Assembly (NCBI GenBank): GCA_022376465.1
Contig: JACDTU010000013.1
Coordinates: 864,501 to 928,500, forward strand
Source of the DNA: Cubamyces lactineus
Taxonomy: Eukaryota; Basidiomycota; Agaricomycetes; Polyporales; Polyporaceae
Direction: 5' to 3'
DNA length: 64,000 nucleotides
A program made the position numbers and the translations under genes. Below the pieces are notes generated by a model, which was not told the origin of the DNA, ran no database searches, and saw only the letters and a list, made by a program, of their open reading frames with translations. Each line of letters starts with the position of its first letter. The first letter of the stretch is position 1. Shown in pieces: positions 49,564 through 62,010 of this stretch.

Positions 49564-50397
49564 TCAGAAGAGGTAGTACGGCCCTCCCGGCCTCGAACCT
49601 CTCGGTCTCCTCGTAGGCGGCCGCCTCCAGTAGTGCGGGATGGTGAATGCGAGCACGAGCAGAATGATCGCCACAGTGACCCCCGCAACCGTTCCTCCCA
49701 GCGCAGCAGGGCTCAACATCTTCGGCCCATCGCCGCCACTCGCACTCGATGTCGATGTCGAGCTGGAGGATGTCGAAGAGGAGTCCGCGGAGGCGGTAAC
49801 GGTGGCATTCCCGGCGGACGACTCGGAAGACGCGAGGCACGTCGTGTTCCCGCTAGGGAGCACGGAGAACGGCGGGGACTGAGCGAGGATCCCGAGTGAG
49901 CGGGAGGTGTCGAATGCGACGACGACGTATAGCCCTTGCGGGATGTCGACTGGGCTCCAGGCGTATTGTGTTGCGGAGGCCGGCACGTTTGTTGAGAGGG
50001 TGCGAGAGACGAGAGTGGCGTCGGTCGTGCTGTCGGCTCCGCCTTGTGTGTCGTTGACCACTGCACGATCGTTGGTTACGATGAGCGTGAGTGGTGTGCT
50101 GAGACTGGTGGCGGCCCAGCGGAAGGTGAGTGACTCGCAGGTCGTGGCGTTCGTGGGCTGGAGGAAGTGTAGTACGGTCGAAGATGTTGTACCAGTGCCG
50201 GATGGAACGGCCGGCGATGTTGCCGAACCTGCATGCGTAGTAGTAGCTGAAGTGGTGTCCTCGCCGCTGGATTGTACGGCATCGTCGTTCTCCTTGGTGT
50301 CGTCATCGTCGCCATCTCCGCCTTTCCCGTGTTTCGCAAATGCGGTATTGACTAGGAGCAGCGAATAGAGAACCCACAGCAGCCTGTTGGTGCACAT
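49564..50397 (-). CDS. Ser/Thr-rich single-pass membrane protein with signal peptide
   Basis: Single-exon gene of 277 residues. It begins with a signal peptide (MCTNRLLWVLYSLLLVNTAFA) and an acidic stretch (KGGDGDDDDTKEND). A ~120-residue extracellular beta-rich domain follows (ESLTFRWAATSLSTPLTLIV, PVDIPQGLYVVVAFDTS) with a few Cys and N-glycosylation sites such as NTT, NAT and NDT. A Ser/Thr-rich stalk of about 40 residues leads to one transmembrane helix (GTVAGVTVAIILLVLAFTI) and a short basic tail (WRRPPTRRPRGSRP). This architecture resembles fungal wall-stress-sensor-like or adhesin-like surface proteins common in basidiomycetes; no specific family is certain. The start at 50397 is the first ATG that gives a clean signal peptide; an upstream in-frame ATG would bury it. 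Confidence 0.82.
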   Translation of the reverse strand: MCTNRLLWVLYSLLLVNTAFAKHGKGGDGDDDDTKENDDAVQSSGEDTTSATTTHAGSATSPAVPSGTGTTSSTVLHFLQPTNATTCESLTFRWAATSLSTPLTLIVTNDRAVVNDTQGGADSTTDATLVSRTLSTNVPASATQYAWSPVDIPQGLYVVVAFDTSRSLGILAQSPPFSVLPSGNTTCLASSESSAGNATVTASADSSSTSSSSTSTSSASGGDGPKMLSPAALGGTVAGVTVAIILLVLAFTIPHYWRRPPTRRPRGSRPGGPYYLF

Positions 50398-51252
50398 GGT
50401 ATGCTCTTGTGTGTACGAATCTGATATCAACGATCGACCGCGACAATCAGCCTCGGACTTGGCTGTATGACCAGAGAGGCGGGACGTACCACTTGGCAGG
50501 GCGTGGCTTGTGAGCAGGCGACGTTTGTCCGGGTCCAGGGGATTTGCCCCCCGCCGACCCCCTACATACCGTACCCCAGGTGAGGCTGGGGATGAGACTG
50601 AACGGATGTTTTACCAGTCGGCCGGTTTTGTTGTGCGATGAGACACCGCGACGCCATTCAATACTTTAACACACTGTCGAGTATACAGTGCCTCTTTCTT
50701 TGCGCAGCAACACGCCGACTGATGTCACGCGAATGGCCCACCAGTCGTCTATCGCCCCCGACACCCTGGGAGGCGGATTACCGACAACAGGAAGGTCGCC
50801 CGAGACCTGGTGCGGGAGAACCCGAGCAGTGGGGTTGTGTAGTCTGCCCCACCAACAAGATTCACAGAAACGATGTGCCGTGGAAGAGAACGCGCTGGAT
50901 AGTGCCGGCCAGAAATACACGGTGGATAGCCGCATAGACTACGCCGCGCGGGCCATGAGAAGGTTTGACAGAACTCTCTCTGTAGGACGTGCACAGACTG
51001 AATGGATCACACGGCCCCCTCGAGCAGCACCAGCTTCGCCCCGTGAAGCTGGTCATGCTCGTGGGCCCAAAGATAGACAAGTTTATGGGATGTGTGAAAC
51101 ACGGCACCATTAGCAAGTGGTCCGCTCCCGCAGGATATCTGCGACTCAGAGACGGGAACCTTCCAGATACTCCGTTTCGGTGAGTGTTTGAATGGCTATA
51201 TTGTACATGAACTGCACACTTCAACGCTCCGAGCTGGTCTGCTGCTCTCCCC
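50398..51252. other. Intergenic, about 850 nt
   Basis: Overlapping open frames of 80-140 codons on both strands are seen around 50640-51220. None shows a domain or convincing splice sites. The region contains the upstream sequence of the membrane protein gene and the 3' flank of the ABM-like gene. Confidence 0.45.
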
Positions 51253-52066
51253 TCACCACTTCGTGAGCGGGACGTGGACGAGATCGACGTCCGCGATAGT
51301 CTTAATCTTCGTGATCAGGTCAGCTGACGCCTTGTCCGACTTGACAAAGTCCCAGTGCGCCTGCAAAATAACTATCAGTCACTCATACGACCATGCGCTG
51401 ATAAGAAGACGGTACATACTTCTACACTCGACCATCCGATGAACAAGCCCAAGACGTTGTCCTTCTCCACGGTCGGACCCCAGGCGGGAGAGTAAACGCC
51501 CTTGGCCTCGCCGGCAGCGCCGATCGTCTTCGCGAGAGTGTCCACGAGCTGTTCGAGTTCGCCCTTGGACTGCCCCTCTTTCAGGGTGAACCAAGCGATC
51601 TCGGTCACTGGGGCCTCGCACGCCTTGTAGGGCTCGCTCGTCGGGCAAACGTGAATCATTGTCGGTGGGCCATTAGGCTTCAACCAGCTCCCGATGGCCT
51701 TGCCGAGGATCGGATATACCTCCGCGTTGTCAATGAGCCTCTGGTGGTCTTCCATCGAGGCCCAGGCTATTGTAACCGAGTTAGCTGCTATGCACTACTT
51801 CGGATTTCGCAGATATGGGGAGCCCTACAGATTATGCCGTACGCGGTAGCATTGTCCTCGTGCTTGACACCAAAGTATTTCCTGAGCACACAGGTCAATA
51901 TCGAAGGCTGATCGTCAGCGATGGTACCATGGAGGACATACTGTAGTTGGCCTTGCTGGGCACTCAGAATATCGAACGATTCTTTCACGAGAGAGCGGTC
52001 CTTGGGGTTCGCACGGAAGGCCTCTGTAGCTTCCTTCCAGACTACCTCAATCGTAGGCAAAGACAT
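51253..52066 (-). CDS. Dimeric alpha/beta-barrel (ABM-like) protein
   Basis: Two ferredoxin-like halves are visible. The first is MSLPTIEVVWKEATEAFRAN with SLVKESFDILSAQQGQLQ and, after an intron, KYFGVKHEDNATAYGIISW. The second contains VTEIAWFTLKEGQSKGELEQ, YSPAWGPTVEKDNVLGLFIG and WSSVEAHWDFVKSD, ending VDLVHVPLTKW. The pattern of an N-terminal strand, a helix rich in Leu/Glu and a terminal HW..F helix fits the antibiotic biosynthesis monooxygenase/stress-responsive barrel superfamily. Three introns restore these blocks (donors GTATGT, GTAGGG and GTATGT). Members include cofactor-free oxygenases and proteins of no known activity; I see no residue set that decides. A small-molecule role is only a guess. 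Confidence 0.75.
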
Positions 52067-52623
52067 GGTGGTGAGAGTGGGAGAGGTGGATGATGAAACG
52101 CGTCGGGATTGAGATCGGAATAGGAGCGTGAAAGCACGTTCGGAACGGTTCACTGGAGCCCACGGCACAGTGCTACCTTTGTACCTTTATACGATCTGCT
52201 ACAGGGTTCAAACGTTCTTCCAGGAATATATTGCGGACCAGTCAGGTGGACGTCATCTGCAGAAGGTACTCGAGCTTAGTAACGAAGTGGCTCGCTCAGG
52301 AAGGCCGGCGGTTCGCGCGCGGCGTCGTCTTGTGAATCTGCGATAATGATCGCTCCTCCGGGCCGAGGCAGCTCGACTCGTACAGCACGTTTGCGGTCGC
52401 AAGCCGCACATACTCAGAGTAACATACCAACTGGAGCGGCAACATGAGTGCGTGACTATTGTAGTCCTCGGGTTGATCAAGAATTCCGAGGGATACAGAC
52501 AAGATGCCAATACTATCAGCACGGCGGCAACAGTCAGCCTCCCCGATGGCCAACTAGGAATACCCTTGTCAATTTCGGTTCTATCACACGCCAGCATGTG
52601 GTACATTGCTAATTTGGCAGGCT
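52067..52623. other. Spacer between ABM-like and agmatinase-like genes
   Basis: About 560 nt, upstream of the ABM-like gene and downstream of the ureohydrolase gene, both on the minus strand. No gene is supported here. Confidence 0.45.
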
Positions 52624-54621
52624 TTACTGCACAAGGGGCGTCTTGGCCATCAGCGCGAGTATCTCCCAGCCAATGTTAGCGGCGGCGATCTGTGTGATCT
52701 CGTCTGCACCACAACGTTGGGTTAGTTTGGCTTACCAAGAGAAGACGCGGGATATGGAAGCAAGCACAAACCTTGTGTATCGTATCCTGAGGTTCACTGA
52801 AGGTTAGCGAGTCGTACCCTTTGGTGATAATATATCACATACCCGGTGCGACCTCGACGATGTCAGCCCCGACGATCTTGAGGCCGGCAAGGCCCTGCAG
52901 GATCTTCTTGATCTCCTACAAAAACGCAAGCAATTCGTCAATGGGCTATATGGATGACAAGACTTTGTGGAGAGGACACACCCGTGTAGTAATACCTCCG
53001 ATTTCAGGGCTGCAGTTGCGTTAGCACAATAGTATTAGAAGTCCCTGTCCGAACAAACAACTGACGTTCCAGTCCTATGAAAGCGATTTCGTGAGCGATT
53101 CGAAAGGGATGAACCGGTCATAGTACATACGCAGGAGCCATTCCAGGATCTAGCACATCGATATCCAATGTGACTGTGGGGTGGTTCTTTGAGCCTCATG
53201 CGACTCAGAGCGTGAAGATAGGGAACTTACTGTATACAGGGTTATCGCCGACGGTATCCCTGATCTTCTTCACTACGCCTTGCCAGCCCACATCTTCGAC
53301 GTCTTCGGCGTGCGAGATGATCCACCCGAACTCGTAGTCGTCGTCATAGTCTTGCCAGCTGTTGATCGCGCCGCGGATGCCGACATGCTATATGATATGA
53401 TATGGTGAGCGAGTTGGGCGCACCATGAAGGTGACTTGGGCATACGATGTTGGCGTTGTTGGGCGCGAGTAGGCCTTCTTTGTAGGCGTACCAGAAGTAG
53501 CTTCCATGGCTGACAGGGATTTCCTACACTCAAAGTTTGAGCAAGGTCCTTCTTGGCGTTCTGCACTAGCTCACCTCGTCAGGAAGCCACGGCCCGCCCT
53601 AGAACGCGTCACTTGCCGTTCAGCATGTAAAGGGTGTATTATACGTACGGTGGTTTGTTTGGGCTTCCATGTATCTGAATATCTGTTCAGAACCGGCGCG
53701 GAGCTGCTAGGCCATATGATCTCTCACCTAAGTGGCTGTCGAAGTGGATCACACTATACGAAGGGGTGAGTTGCTGTACGATGCACATCACATTTCTCGC
53801 ATACCTCACAGGACCATATACGCTGGCAACACCTCGCAAGAGGGGAAGGGTAATCGTATGGTCACCTCCCTTCAGCAAAGCGCATTAGCAGCGCAACAGA
53901 AGGCAACGTGAGATCCACATACGAGCGTCAAAACGCGAGGATGGAACTTGCCATCCTTCGCAATGCTCTTGCCCGAATACGAGCGCAAGCCCGTGTGGGA
54001 CAACAGAGCAGCGTTGGCGAGCTCGAGTTGCCTGAGCGCGACTTTGTTGTCAGTCATGACCATAGCTGATAATGTAGGTAGTCAGGGCGAGTGCGTAACG
54101 GAGCACAAACAGCAGTGTTTGCTTACGGACGTCACCACAATCTACGACGTCGAGATGGTCGCTTATGCGGATTCTCGCTGGGACATTGATTCGCTCTACG
54201 CCGAGACGGCGAGAGCCCTGGCGGATACCATTGGGCCCGAATCTCGCGCTACATACCAAGGTGAGCATTCAGAGATAACACGCGCATATGCCTATCTGGA
54301 GGCGTACCCTGGTCGAAAACTGGTCGCAGTATCAAAAGGCGCGCCCACGACCGCAACGTCGTATGGCATGTCGGCGTCCGCGCCAAAGCACCGAAGCGGC
54401 GCCGCGCGGGCGAACGTCGTCAGACCGTGGAACGAGCCCCGCTCCCACGCCGCGTTGGACATGTCGGGCGCGGACGCGAAGATCTCTGTGAAGTTGAGCG
54501 TGCCGTAGTTGCCCGCGTTTACAGTCGCGACGGGGTACTGGATCGAGCCGAGGGCTTGAGAGGCCTGCCCGACCAGTGTGAGCGCGGCGGCAGCGCTGCT
54601 GAGGTGTGACCAGAAGACCAT
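52624..54621 (-). CDS. Secreted agmatinase/arginase-family ureohydrolase
   Basis: Ureohydrolases split urea from guanidino compounds at a two-Mn centre. The protein begins with a signal peptide (MVFWSHLSSAAAALTLVGQA), which implies secretion, as in several fungal agmatinase-like enzymes. Metal ligands are all visible: GGDHTITLPLLRG, SVIHFDSHLDTWK and VTLDIDVLDPGMAPATGT. Other family blocks are VVGAPFDTATSFRPGARFGP, SHGSYFWYAYKEGL, HVGIRGAINS, IVGADIVEVAPGYDTQ and the end EITQIAAANIGWEILALMAK. About a dozen introns are needed, including a 9-nt exon at 53066-53074 that supplies the central ATGT of the Mn/substrate motif. The region between SRRL and DVVDCGDV is a few residues shorter than usual. 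The substrate (agmatine or another guanidine) is not resolved. Confidence 0.9.
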
Positions 54622-56260
54622 GGCTAGAAACGCGAACAAGGGTCTCTGAGCTCAGTCCATCGTGTATAGAGCATTCTTATAACGGACGATACGACAACGG
54701 GAGCCCGCCGTGGGAGATAACAACACCAGTGGCTATCTTGAGATTGGGCTCAGAGGAGAACGCCTCAATGAGAGATAAGGATTACGGGCATACTATGAGT
54801 GAGTCAGATGATACTGCATGATAAGTGGATGGGTGAATGATACCGTACCTCGGCTTGTACGACATTCGTACTACTCTGCTTGCGATACGAACGCCTAGCG
54901 CCACCTGGCGTTCAATAGTGAACGATAAGAGCGAAACCTCGCCCTGCTTAGCTATGGGACCCAGACCGCAATATGATCGGGGTTCGCTAGAGCCAAGTAA
55001 AGCTTGCTCATCTCCTCCCATGCGGCATCTGGCACAGGGCAGATAAAGTACGTAGCAAGTGCGAGCAGTCTCGTGCCTTGGACGCCGATCTCCCTCAGTC
55101 CGCGTATCGGCAGTCTTCGTGATGCATACACGAGAGGGCAGCTAGAGGTGAATTCAACAACGCCGCGCCTACAAAGGCCCAGGAGGACACTCAAGATACT
55201 CTCGCGGGCGTGTATTCGCACTCTAGACTTGAGGGCTGCGGTACAATTTAGCAGCAGCAACCAACATGATTCGTCTGTTCAGTCATGTCAGGTCCGTTCA
55301 TAGGGCTACGAACAAGTAGGCAATATACCTTGAGTGTCGAATCCTACTATTCCTGTATGCGGAGCGAGCACTCCAGTCTCATGTGAATAGTCAGCAATCA
55401 GCATCCCAGGCGCGAACAGATTCAAAGCTACGACAAGTTATCCCTTCAGTGACGGCTGAAGGTCGAGTACATGTGCTCTGTAGATCTCAGAGGTCGCTCA
55501 GCGCCCCAATATTGACTTGCCTACTCCTACACTCTCATATCTCTTTCTGTAGCCTCTCTATGCACCAGTCACGGAACGATCATGGCCACGATCCATCACT
55601 CACGCGAAGCTGGTAGTATGTCCGCCATATTGCAGCTGTGTGGTGCGCATTCCAGAGTTCTGGTGCATATGACGACTCGCGTCCCGGATGCGTCTGATGT
55701 CGACTTGGTCTCGTGAGCACGACCAGGCGGGCCGTGTGAATCGAAGCATAGGCTGATGCCGACGAGTATAAATCCCAGGTTCGCTGCCAACGTGTCCTCA
55801 TCTTTCACCATCGTTCTCGCGCGCAAGGCGTTGAGGTGGGTCTAGGTGAGTGGCAAGCATCTGGTGTGAGCTATGGTGGTGGTAAGAGATGAAACGCACT
55901 GGGCTCTGACAAGTGTTTGATGTCATGCATTACGCTCGATAACTAAACGAGCGGCGGCTTAGAAACCCGTTAACTGATTCTTTCGCCTCGACTTCTGTCG
56001 ATGTGTTGCAAAGCAGATTGACTGACACATTTCTTGCTTTCGCAGGTACTGCGCCATACAATTCTCATCGGTTCTACATGGTTGGCTAGGCAGGAGGGTG
56101 AGATGGTCGTGGAAGGAATGGTGGTAATTGAAAGCAGTAAATTGGAGTTGTTATGCTATCTGCCCAAATTGGGCGTCAATATAATTTCATACTGGAAAAC
56201 TACACCGGCTTGCTCTTGGACTTTAACCTCCATCCCACTGAACTCACGTCCTCACTCACT
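54622..56260. other. Divergent intergenic region, 1.6 kb
   Basis: This separates the outward-facing agmatinase-like and LCP5 genes. Several open frames of 70-100 codons occur (for example minus strand 55260-54952 and 55826-55596) without domains or linked exons. I find no gene. The length leaves room for a diverged or noncoding one. Confidence 0.4.
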
Positions 56261-57550
56261 ATGTCGACGGAGACACAAACAGCCCCCATGGAAGGGACGG
56301 TTAGCCAAGAAGATGTCCGTAGCTTCTGCGACCTACTTGACCAAATGCGAGTCAGCATGGCGGCGACAAGGGACATCGTGAAGTCTCTCCGACAAAAGTT
56401 CGTATGCCACCTACTCTTGCTCCTCTCAGCTGTCCTAACATCGGATTCATATTGTCTAGACAGAGTACGAGCTCTGAACTAGACACTCGCGAAGGCATTT
56501 CGCTTCTGTCGTTGAAACACCATATGATGCTCTCCTACCTGCAGTCGCTCAGCCTCATTACGGCCCGTCGGGCTATTGGCCATTCGCTTGCAGACCGCTC
56601 CCCTCCCCCCGCTCCCTTCAGCGCGAAAGACCGCCCCGCTCGCGGATCGGGAGCCGGCGACCACGTCGACGCAGCCATCGAAGCGCGAGTTGTTCTGGAG
56701 AAGGTGAAGGTGCTCGAGGGACGCATGAAGTACCAAATCGACAAGCTAGTGCGGATAGCGGAGGAGGGCGATTCAGCGGACAAGAACATCATCAACGGTG
56801 CGTGCGCCCTCGTTCTGCCTTTTCGCATCGGCTGGTTGACCATCCACATGCTCTGCAGATCCTCTCGCGTTCCGACCCAACCCTCAAGCCCTCATGGACC
56901 AAGCCTCCGACGAGGAAGACGAGGAAGACGGCGGCGCACATGGCGACGACCGCGACGGCGTCTACCGCCCGCCCAAGCTCGCGCCAATGCCCTACATCGA
57001 ACCCCGCAAAGACAAGGACAAGAGCCGGCGCGCGCCCGTCCCCTCCGCGCTCGCGAACCTCGCGCACCTCGACCCGACGAAGCCATACATGGAGTCGACG
57101 TCCGGCCTCGGCTCCACACCCGCGCTCTCGTCGGCACGCGCGCGCGAGCTGCAGCGCATGACCGAGTTCGAGGAGGAGAACTTCACGCGGCTGGTCATGA
57201 AGAAGAAGGAGGCGCGCCGGCGTGCGCTCGACGAGGCGGATATCGCGCTTGGTGGGTCGGGTATGGTGTCTGGGCGCCGTGGGCGTGTGCCGGGTGTTGG
57301 GCTGGAGGACGAGTTTGGCGACATCCTCAAGTCGGTGGGGAGGTCGCGCACGGGTGTTGTCGGAGATGGGTACGAGGAGCTGCGGCAAAGGGGCAAGAAG
57401 GAGAGCGTCCTTGCGAGATCAAGAGCGCGCTCAAGGGACGATGCGCTCGAGGACTTGGGCGAGGACGGACCGAGGCAGAGGAAACGCAGCCGGTTCGAGA
57501 AGGAGGTCAAGGCGGCGAAGAAGAGGGCGTCAGCGAAAAGCAGAAAGTAA
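56261..57550 (+). CDS. LCP5: Lcp5/neuroguidin, U3 snoRNP-associated Sas10/Utp3/C1D family
   Basis: Lcp5 belongs to the small-subunit processome and helps 18S rRNA maturation in the nucleolus. The start is MSTETQTAPMEGTVSQEDVR, and a first intron after SLRQK joins to QSTSSELDTREGISLLSLKH. The C1D/Sas10 helical core follows (MMLSYLQSLSLITARR, then ARVVLEKVKVLEGRMKYQID). A second intron (donor GTGCGT, acceptor CTGCAG) leads to NDPLAFRPNPQALMDQ, an acidic patch (ASDEEDEEDG) and the hallmark VYRPPKLAPMPYIEP. The C terminus is strongly basic (RQRKRSRFEKEVKAAKKRAS), typical of the family. Gene and PAN2 converge with 174 nt between stops. Identity is firm from the YRPPKLAP block and overall layout. 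Confidence 0.93.
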
Positions 57551-57724
57551 TTCTGCACATGGCATCTGTATCCTCTCACTGTTCTCGTGGACTCGTGGTA
57601 GTCGTGCGAACTCAATTACATTGGAACTCGAGAGCATTGCGACGTGCGGTGTGGTCATTACATCAATAATTCTCGTACATACTGCCTTCGTCTTCTAACA
57701 ACCCGCCGGCCCCATCTTCCACTA

Positions 57725-60700
57725 TCACCTGTGACGCCAATTTTGGTGCATGAACCCATGTCGGTTCGGGCCTTGCATGTGGGGGAAGAAGGGCGGTGTC
57801 GCAATAGCGTTGAGGGGGTACTGGCCCGGCGCGAACGGCTGCTGCTGTAAGAAGGCCCCTCTGCCCATCGCGATCTGACCCGGAATAGGGCTCGCGGTCC
57901 CCGACGGTGGAGCTGGCGAGCTTGTCTGCGCCGCACCCGGAGGAGCAGGCGGTTTGAAGTTCTGCGAGGAACTGTTCAGGCATTGCTGCCCGCGGCAAAT
58001 ATTCAAGGAAAACTCACGTATTGTCTACCTTCGCGGTAGAGCTCGTCAAGCTTCTTGTCGAAGGTGCCCTCGGCCTCGAGCTGCAGGTGGACCTTGTACA
58101 ACTTCAGCGCGGACAACGCATCCTCGATCGAGTCGTGTGTGTCCGTCTGGATGTTCTCCTTGAGCACGAACCACGTGAGGAAACGTAGTGAGAGCCGGCG
58201 TTGTCTGTTCTCCAAGTAGTACAAGTCGACCGTGTCTATCACCTGTTCTGGAGGCACGAAGATGTCTGCGGCACAGATAAGTCGACGTCGGATGGAGGCA
58301 ATGAGAGTACTCACTGATGATGCGGAAGTCCTTGGAGAGGCCGTGTCCGATGAAGATGCAGCCACTGTCGACGAGCAGACGGAGCTTCTTGTATACAACC
58401 TTCAGCGGCGTCAGCGTGTACCGGGACATGTTCGGATCGAGGTCTCCAACTAAATAAAGATTCTACGTCAGCTGCTGCGCACAGACGAGAGAACGAGTAA
58501 CGAAAAGCACGTACACTTGATGCCAGAGAACTCGGTTAAGTAGTCGACGATGATCTCGCTCGTATGAATATGGTCGTCGATGAAGGGCACGCCTTCCTTC
58601 GGGCCATCGCCTCGCAGGACAGAGACACGGGCCAACGACAGACGTGCGGGGCGGATGACTTTCTTTGTGCCATCGGAGCGATACTCTGTCTCCTCTTGCT
58701 GCATCGACACGAACTCGGCGTCGATGGCGATGAGCGTTCCCGGGGTGGGGAGTTCGTCGTACCGCAGGGGCTCGTGCTTGATCATGCGAGGATCCCGATT
58801 GCTACAAAAGGCGAGACAACGTCAGCACCAACGCTGGAGGAATGCTAGCTTGCAAACTCACGGAGCAATGTTGGTGTCCCGGCACAAGATCGTCGGGTCC
58901 ATCTTGTCCGGTAGACTTGAAAAGTCTAACCGTTGCCTCAGGTCGACACGCTCTAAGTACAATATCGTAGGGACCTTCCACCCAAAGCCTTGTCAATGAC
59001 AATGCGCCGTGAGAGAAGTAGACGGTAGCTGACCTTCCAGCTGGACGGGATACTCAACACTTCCTCCTCCGAAATCCCTTGAACGAGGAAGTCGTTGAAT
59101 ATGTACCATGGCTCTGGATCTTGCGCCTGCTCCGCTTCTGGCACTGCCCCGATAGTGAGCGACATGTACAGACGCGTGCAGATGCTAACTTACCTTTCAC
59201 TAGAGCGACAAGGTGCGAGTTGGCATCCTTCGCAACGACTTGGACCACCATCGCCTACGCCAATAACATCAAACCACCATCCACGTCACGCTTCACAGTC
59301 AGTCCGCACGCACCCTCAGCTCGTATACGACCGACTCCGGATCATCCATGCCCTCAAACTGTCCCCTCAGCTCCACACGCGGCTTCAGGAACGTCTGCCT
59401 GCGCTGGTCGCGCCAGAACTTGTGCGTCTCCTCGTTGTGCACGGCCGCGTTCACAGCGAGGACTGGCGGCAGATCGCGCGTGCGGATGGAGCGTCGCGTC
59501 TCGAATGTCGCGAACTGTTTGCACGTCTGGCAGGTCGCCTTGTGCGTTGTCCGCCGCAACAAGGAGCTCCGCAGGATCGATGCGAAGTCGGTCTCTTGCG
59601 CGGGGTCGTTCGCTGACTGTTATGTTCGCGTAGTGAGATTGAGCTCTTACAGTTTGAGGATATGACGGATGAGCGATAACTGACCTTGCGTACAGGATAA
59701 ATCATGTCAATCAAATGCGTCATGTTCTCCTTCTCGCGCACCGCTTGACAACTCGCACACACGATGATGTTCTTCGCGTCGATACCCAATAGCTGCGTAA
59801 TCGGCGCCGGGGCAGGCGAGTGTGGGTCCGCAGGTCCTGCGTCCGGTAAGAGCATTGGGTTGTGCGGGAACGAGTTGCCCTCCGTGCTCAGACGGTCGAC
59901 CAGGAAGCGGTGGAACATCTGTATCATGTGAGCATACGTGAGGTCCGCGCTTTCCCGCCCGTAGTCGATGAGCTCTATCGCGTTGTGCACTGCATGATCG
60001 AGTTGGTTGTGAGATCACCGCCTCATAGGATAGAAAACACGCACTCTGGGCTAGGACCCCGACAGTCTTGCAGAAGTTGCTTGCTTGACAATTCGTTCCT
60101 CGCGCATCCTCGAGCATGCGCGCTACGAAGCCAAGCTCGCACAAGAGACAGTGCTCGTGTGGGCAGTCCGTCGTGATGTGCGACTTTGCCAGACGCCGTA
60201 TCGGTAGGGTGTAATGCATGACCTGCACGATCGGGTTCGTGTACGAGTTGAGGATGTGGGTCTCCAACCCGCTGAACGACGTCCGGTTGTAGAACCTAGG
60301 AATATGTTCAGCCAAGCACCCCACTGAGTAAACCCCATATACTCTACCCAAAGTCAAAGTCCTCTACGCCGAATTTGGAGTACTCGATCTCAACTTTGCG
60401 GTAGCACTTCGGAATGGTGTCTGGAGCATACTCGTATGTGGGCGTGACGGGCTCGGACTATCATCTCATCGTGAGCTATCTGTACCCAACGTCAAACCCG
60501 CGCATTGCTCACATCGTTCTGGCGGAATCGCCCACTTCTGAACCGACCACCAGCCTTCTTTGGAGCGCTAGGCACGACGTTGCGCCTACCACGCAGCTCC
60601 TTCGGAAGCGTGGCATAGGCGATGGAGTCGTTCACCTTAATCGAGTTCAACACCTGCTGTGGGATCTTCGCCGGTGGCGGGAAGTACAGGGTTCGCGGAA

Positions 60701-62010
60701 TGAAATCCTTCGTCCAAGACGAAAGCAATAGAGTGTTGTAGTACGGCATACCGATCGAGTTCAATGGTCTGGCGAGGGTGTTAGCTCTCCAGCAAGGTGC
60801 GTATCAGGAACTAGCTCACGTCGTATCCGTCCATTCAATCTCAGGTAGTGGTTCGGGTGTGTCGGGCCACTCGATCGGCTTACCATCAAAGCCATTGAAG
60901 GGGAGCATTGCGTCCTCTTCGGCTGCCGACAACAGGTGTATGGCGCCATCGGAGTCTCCAAACGCCATGTATCCGGCGGTGGGAGATATAGCGACAGAGC
61001 TGATATACGAAGGCGAATCCAACTATATGCACAGTTAATATCGCACTTGGTGAGAAGTATACACAGCGCAGCAGACCTGATAGAATTCATTCGTAGTCGG
61101 GTTGGTGGTGTCCACGATCTGAACAAGACCTTGACTGGACGTGATGGCAAGGGTTGTAGCTCGATTCGGGAACCTCGTTATGAATGCAGGGCCGGCTGAG
61201 AAGGGGATCGGAGGGAGTGCTTTCAGGTTCCTTAGATCATATATCTTCACGAGCGGGTCGGGGTATGGTCGTCCTTGCCTGATCATACTTCAGCATGGAG
61301 CCTTGCTTATCACCGTGTATTCGTACCTGACACCAAGGCCTATAGTGTACAACAATGTCGAGGACGTTTCTATCCCTTGTATGCCGCTGATATGGGCCTT
61401 CACGGAACTTGAAGCAAGCGAGCGGCTCGTGAGGTCTCGTGGATCGTGCAATCGTACCCAACCGTCCGCATCGCCAGAAACGAAGTAGGTTTGCGACGCA
61501 GTATAATGCAAATGCGTCAACAACGCCGGGGCCGGTGTTCGCCTTACAACAGCACCGTTCTGCGTATTCAGCAAGAGTAGCTCCGGGGCGGCAGTCGCAA
61601 CGACTACGGCGGAGGAGTTGGTCGGTTTATTGGAGAAGGTCGCGATGTGATTCCCCGGTCTATGACACTAGCTATAGCATTGGGCACAGGCGACAAGCAC
61701 AGTAGACCTCTCACTTGAAGTACCAACTATTCACGCCTCCCTTGCTCCAAGCCCCGATACCCTCGCTGGTCACGCCACAGGCCAAGATGTTCCCATCCGT
61801 AGCCAAGATCTTCTTGACTGCAAATCGGCCACCGACGGGATAGTGAACGCCGCGCAAGCCCTGAGCAGTGTAGTTCGCGCAGACGTGCCCAGAGTTGGTC
61901 CCCGACCAGAGGATGTCCGAGACCGGATCGAAGGAGAGCGCGGTGATGGGTTGTGGCGAGACATCCCTCTGGTAGGTGAGCGAGGGGATTTGACGGTATG
62001 TTGTTGACAT
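57725..62010 (-). CDS. PAN2: PAN2, catalytic subunit of the PAN2-PAN3 poly(A) nuclease
   Basis: PAN2 trims long poly(A) tails in the cytoplasm together with PAN3. The N-terminal WD40 propeller begins [16 protein letters not shown] and includes [32 protein letters not shown] and [17 protein letters not shown] linker with [15 protein letters not shown] leads to the catalytically dead USP-like domain: [20 protein letters not shown], then [18 protein letters not shown]. The C-terminal DEDD exonuclease is complete: [13 protein letters not shown] (D, E), [13 protein letters not shown] (D) and [15 protein letters not shown] (H, D). The tail is Pro/Gly-rich and ends FMHQNWRHR. Many introns are resolved. 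In one place the exonuclease block [16 protein letters not shown] is joined to [20 protein letters not shown] across an intron. PAN3 is not in this window. Confidence 0.96.

Noticed and set aside
50638..51113. Overlapping 99- and 141-codon plus-strand frames
   Set aside because: They have no domains and no splice logic, and minus-strand frames overlap them. Treated as intergenic.
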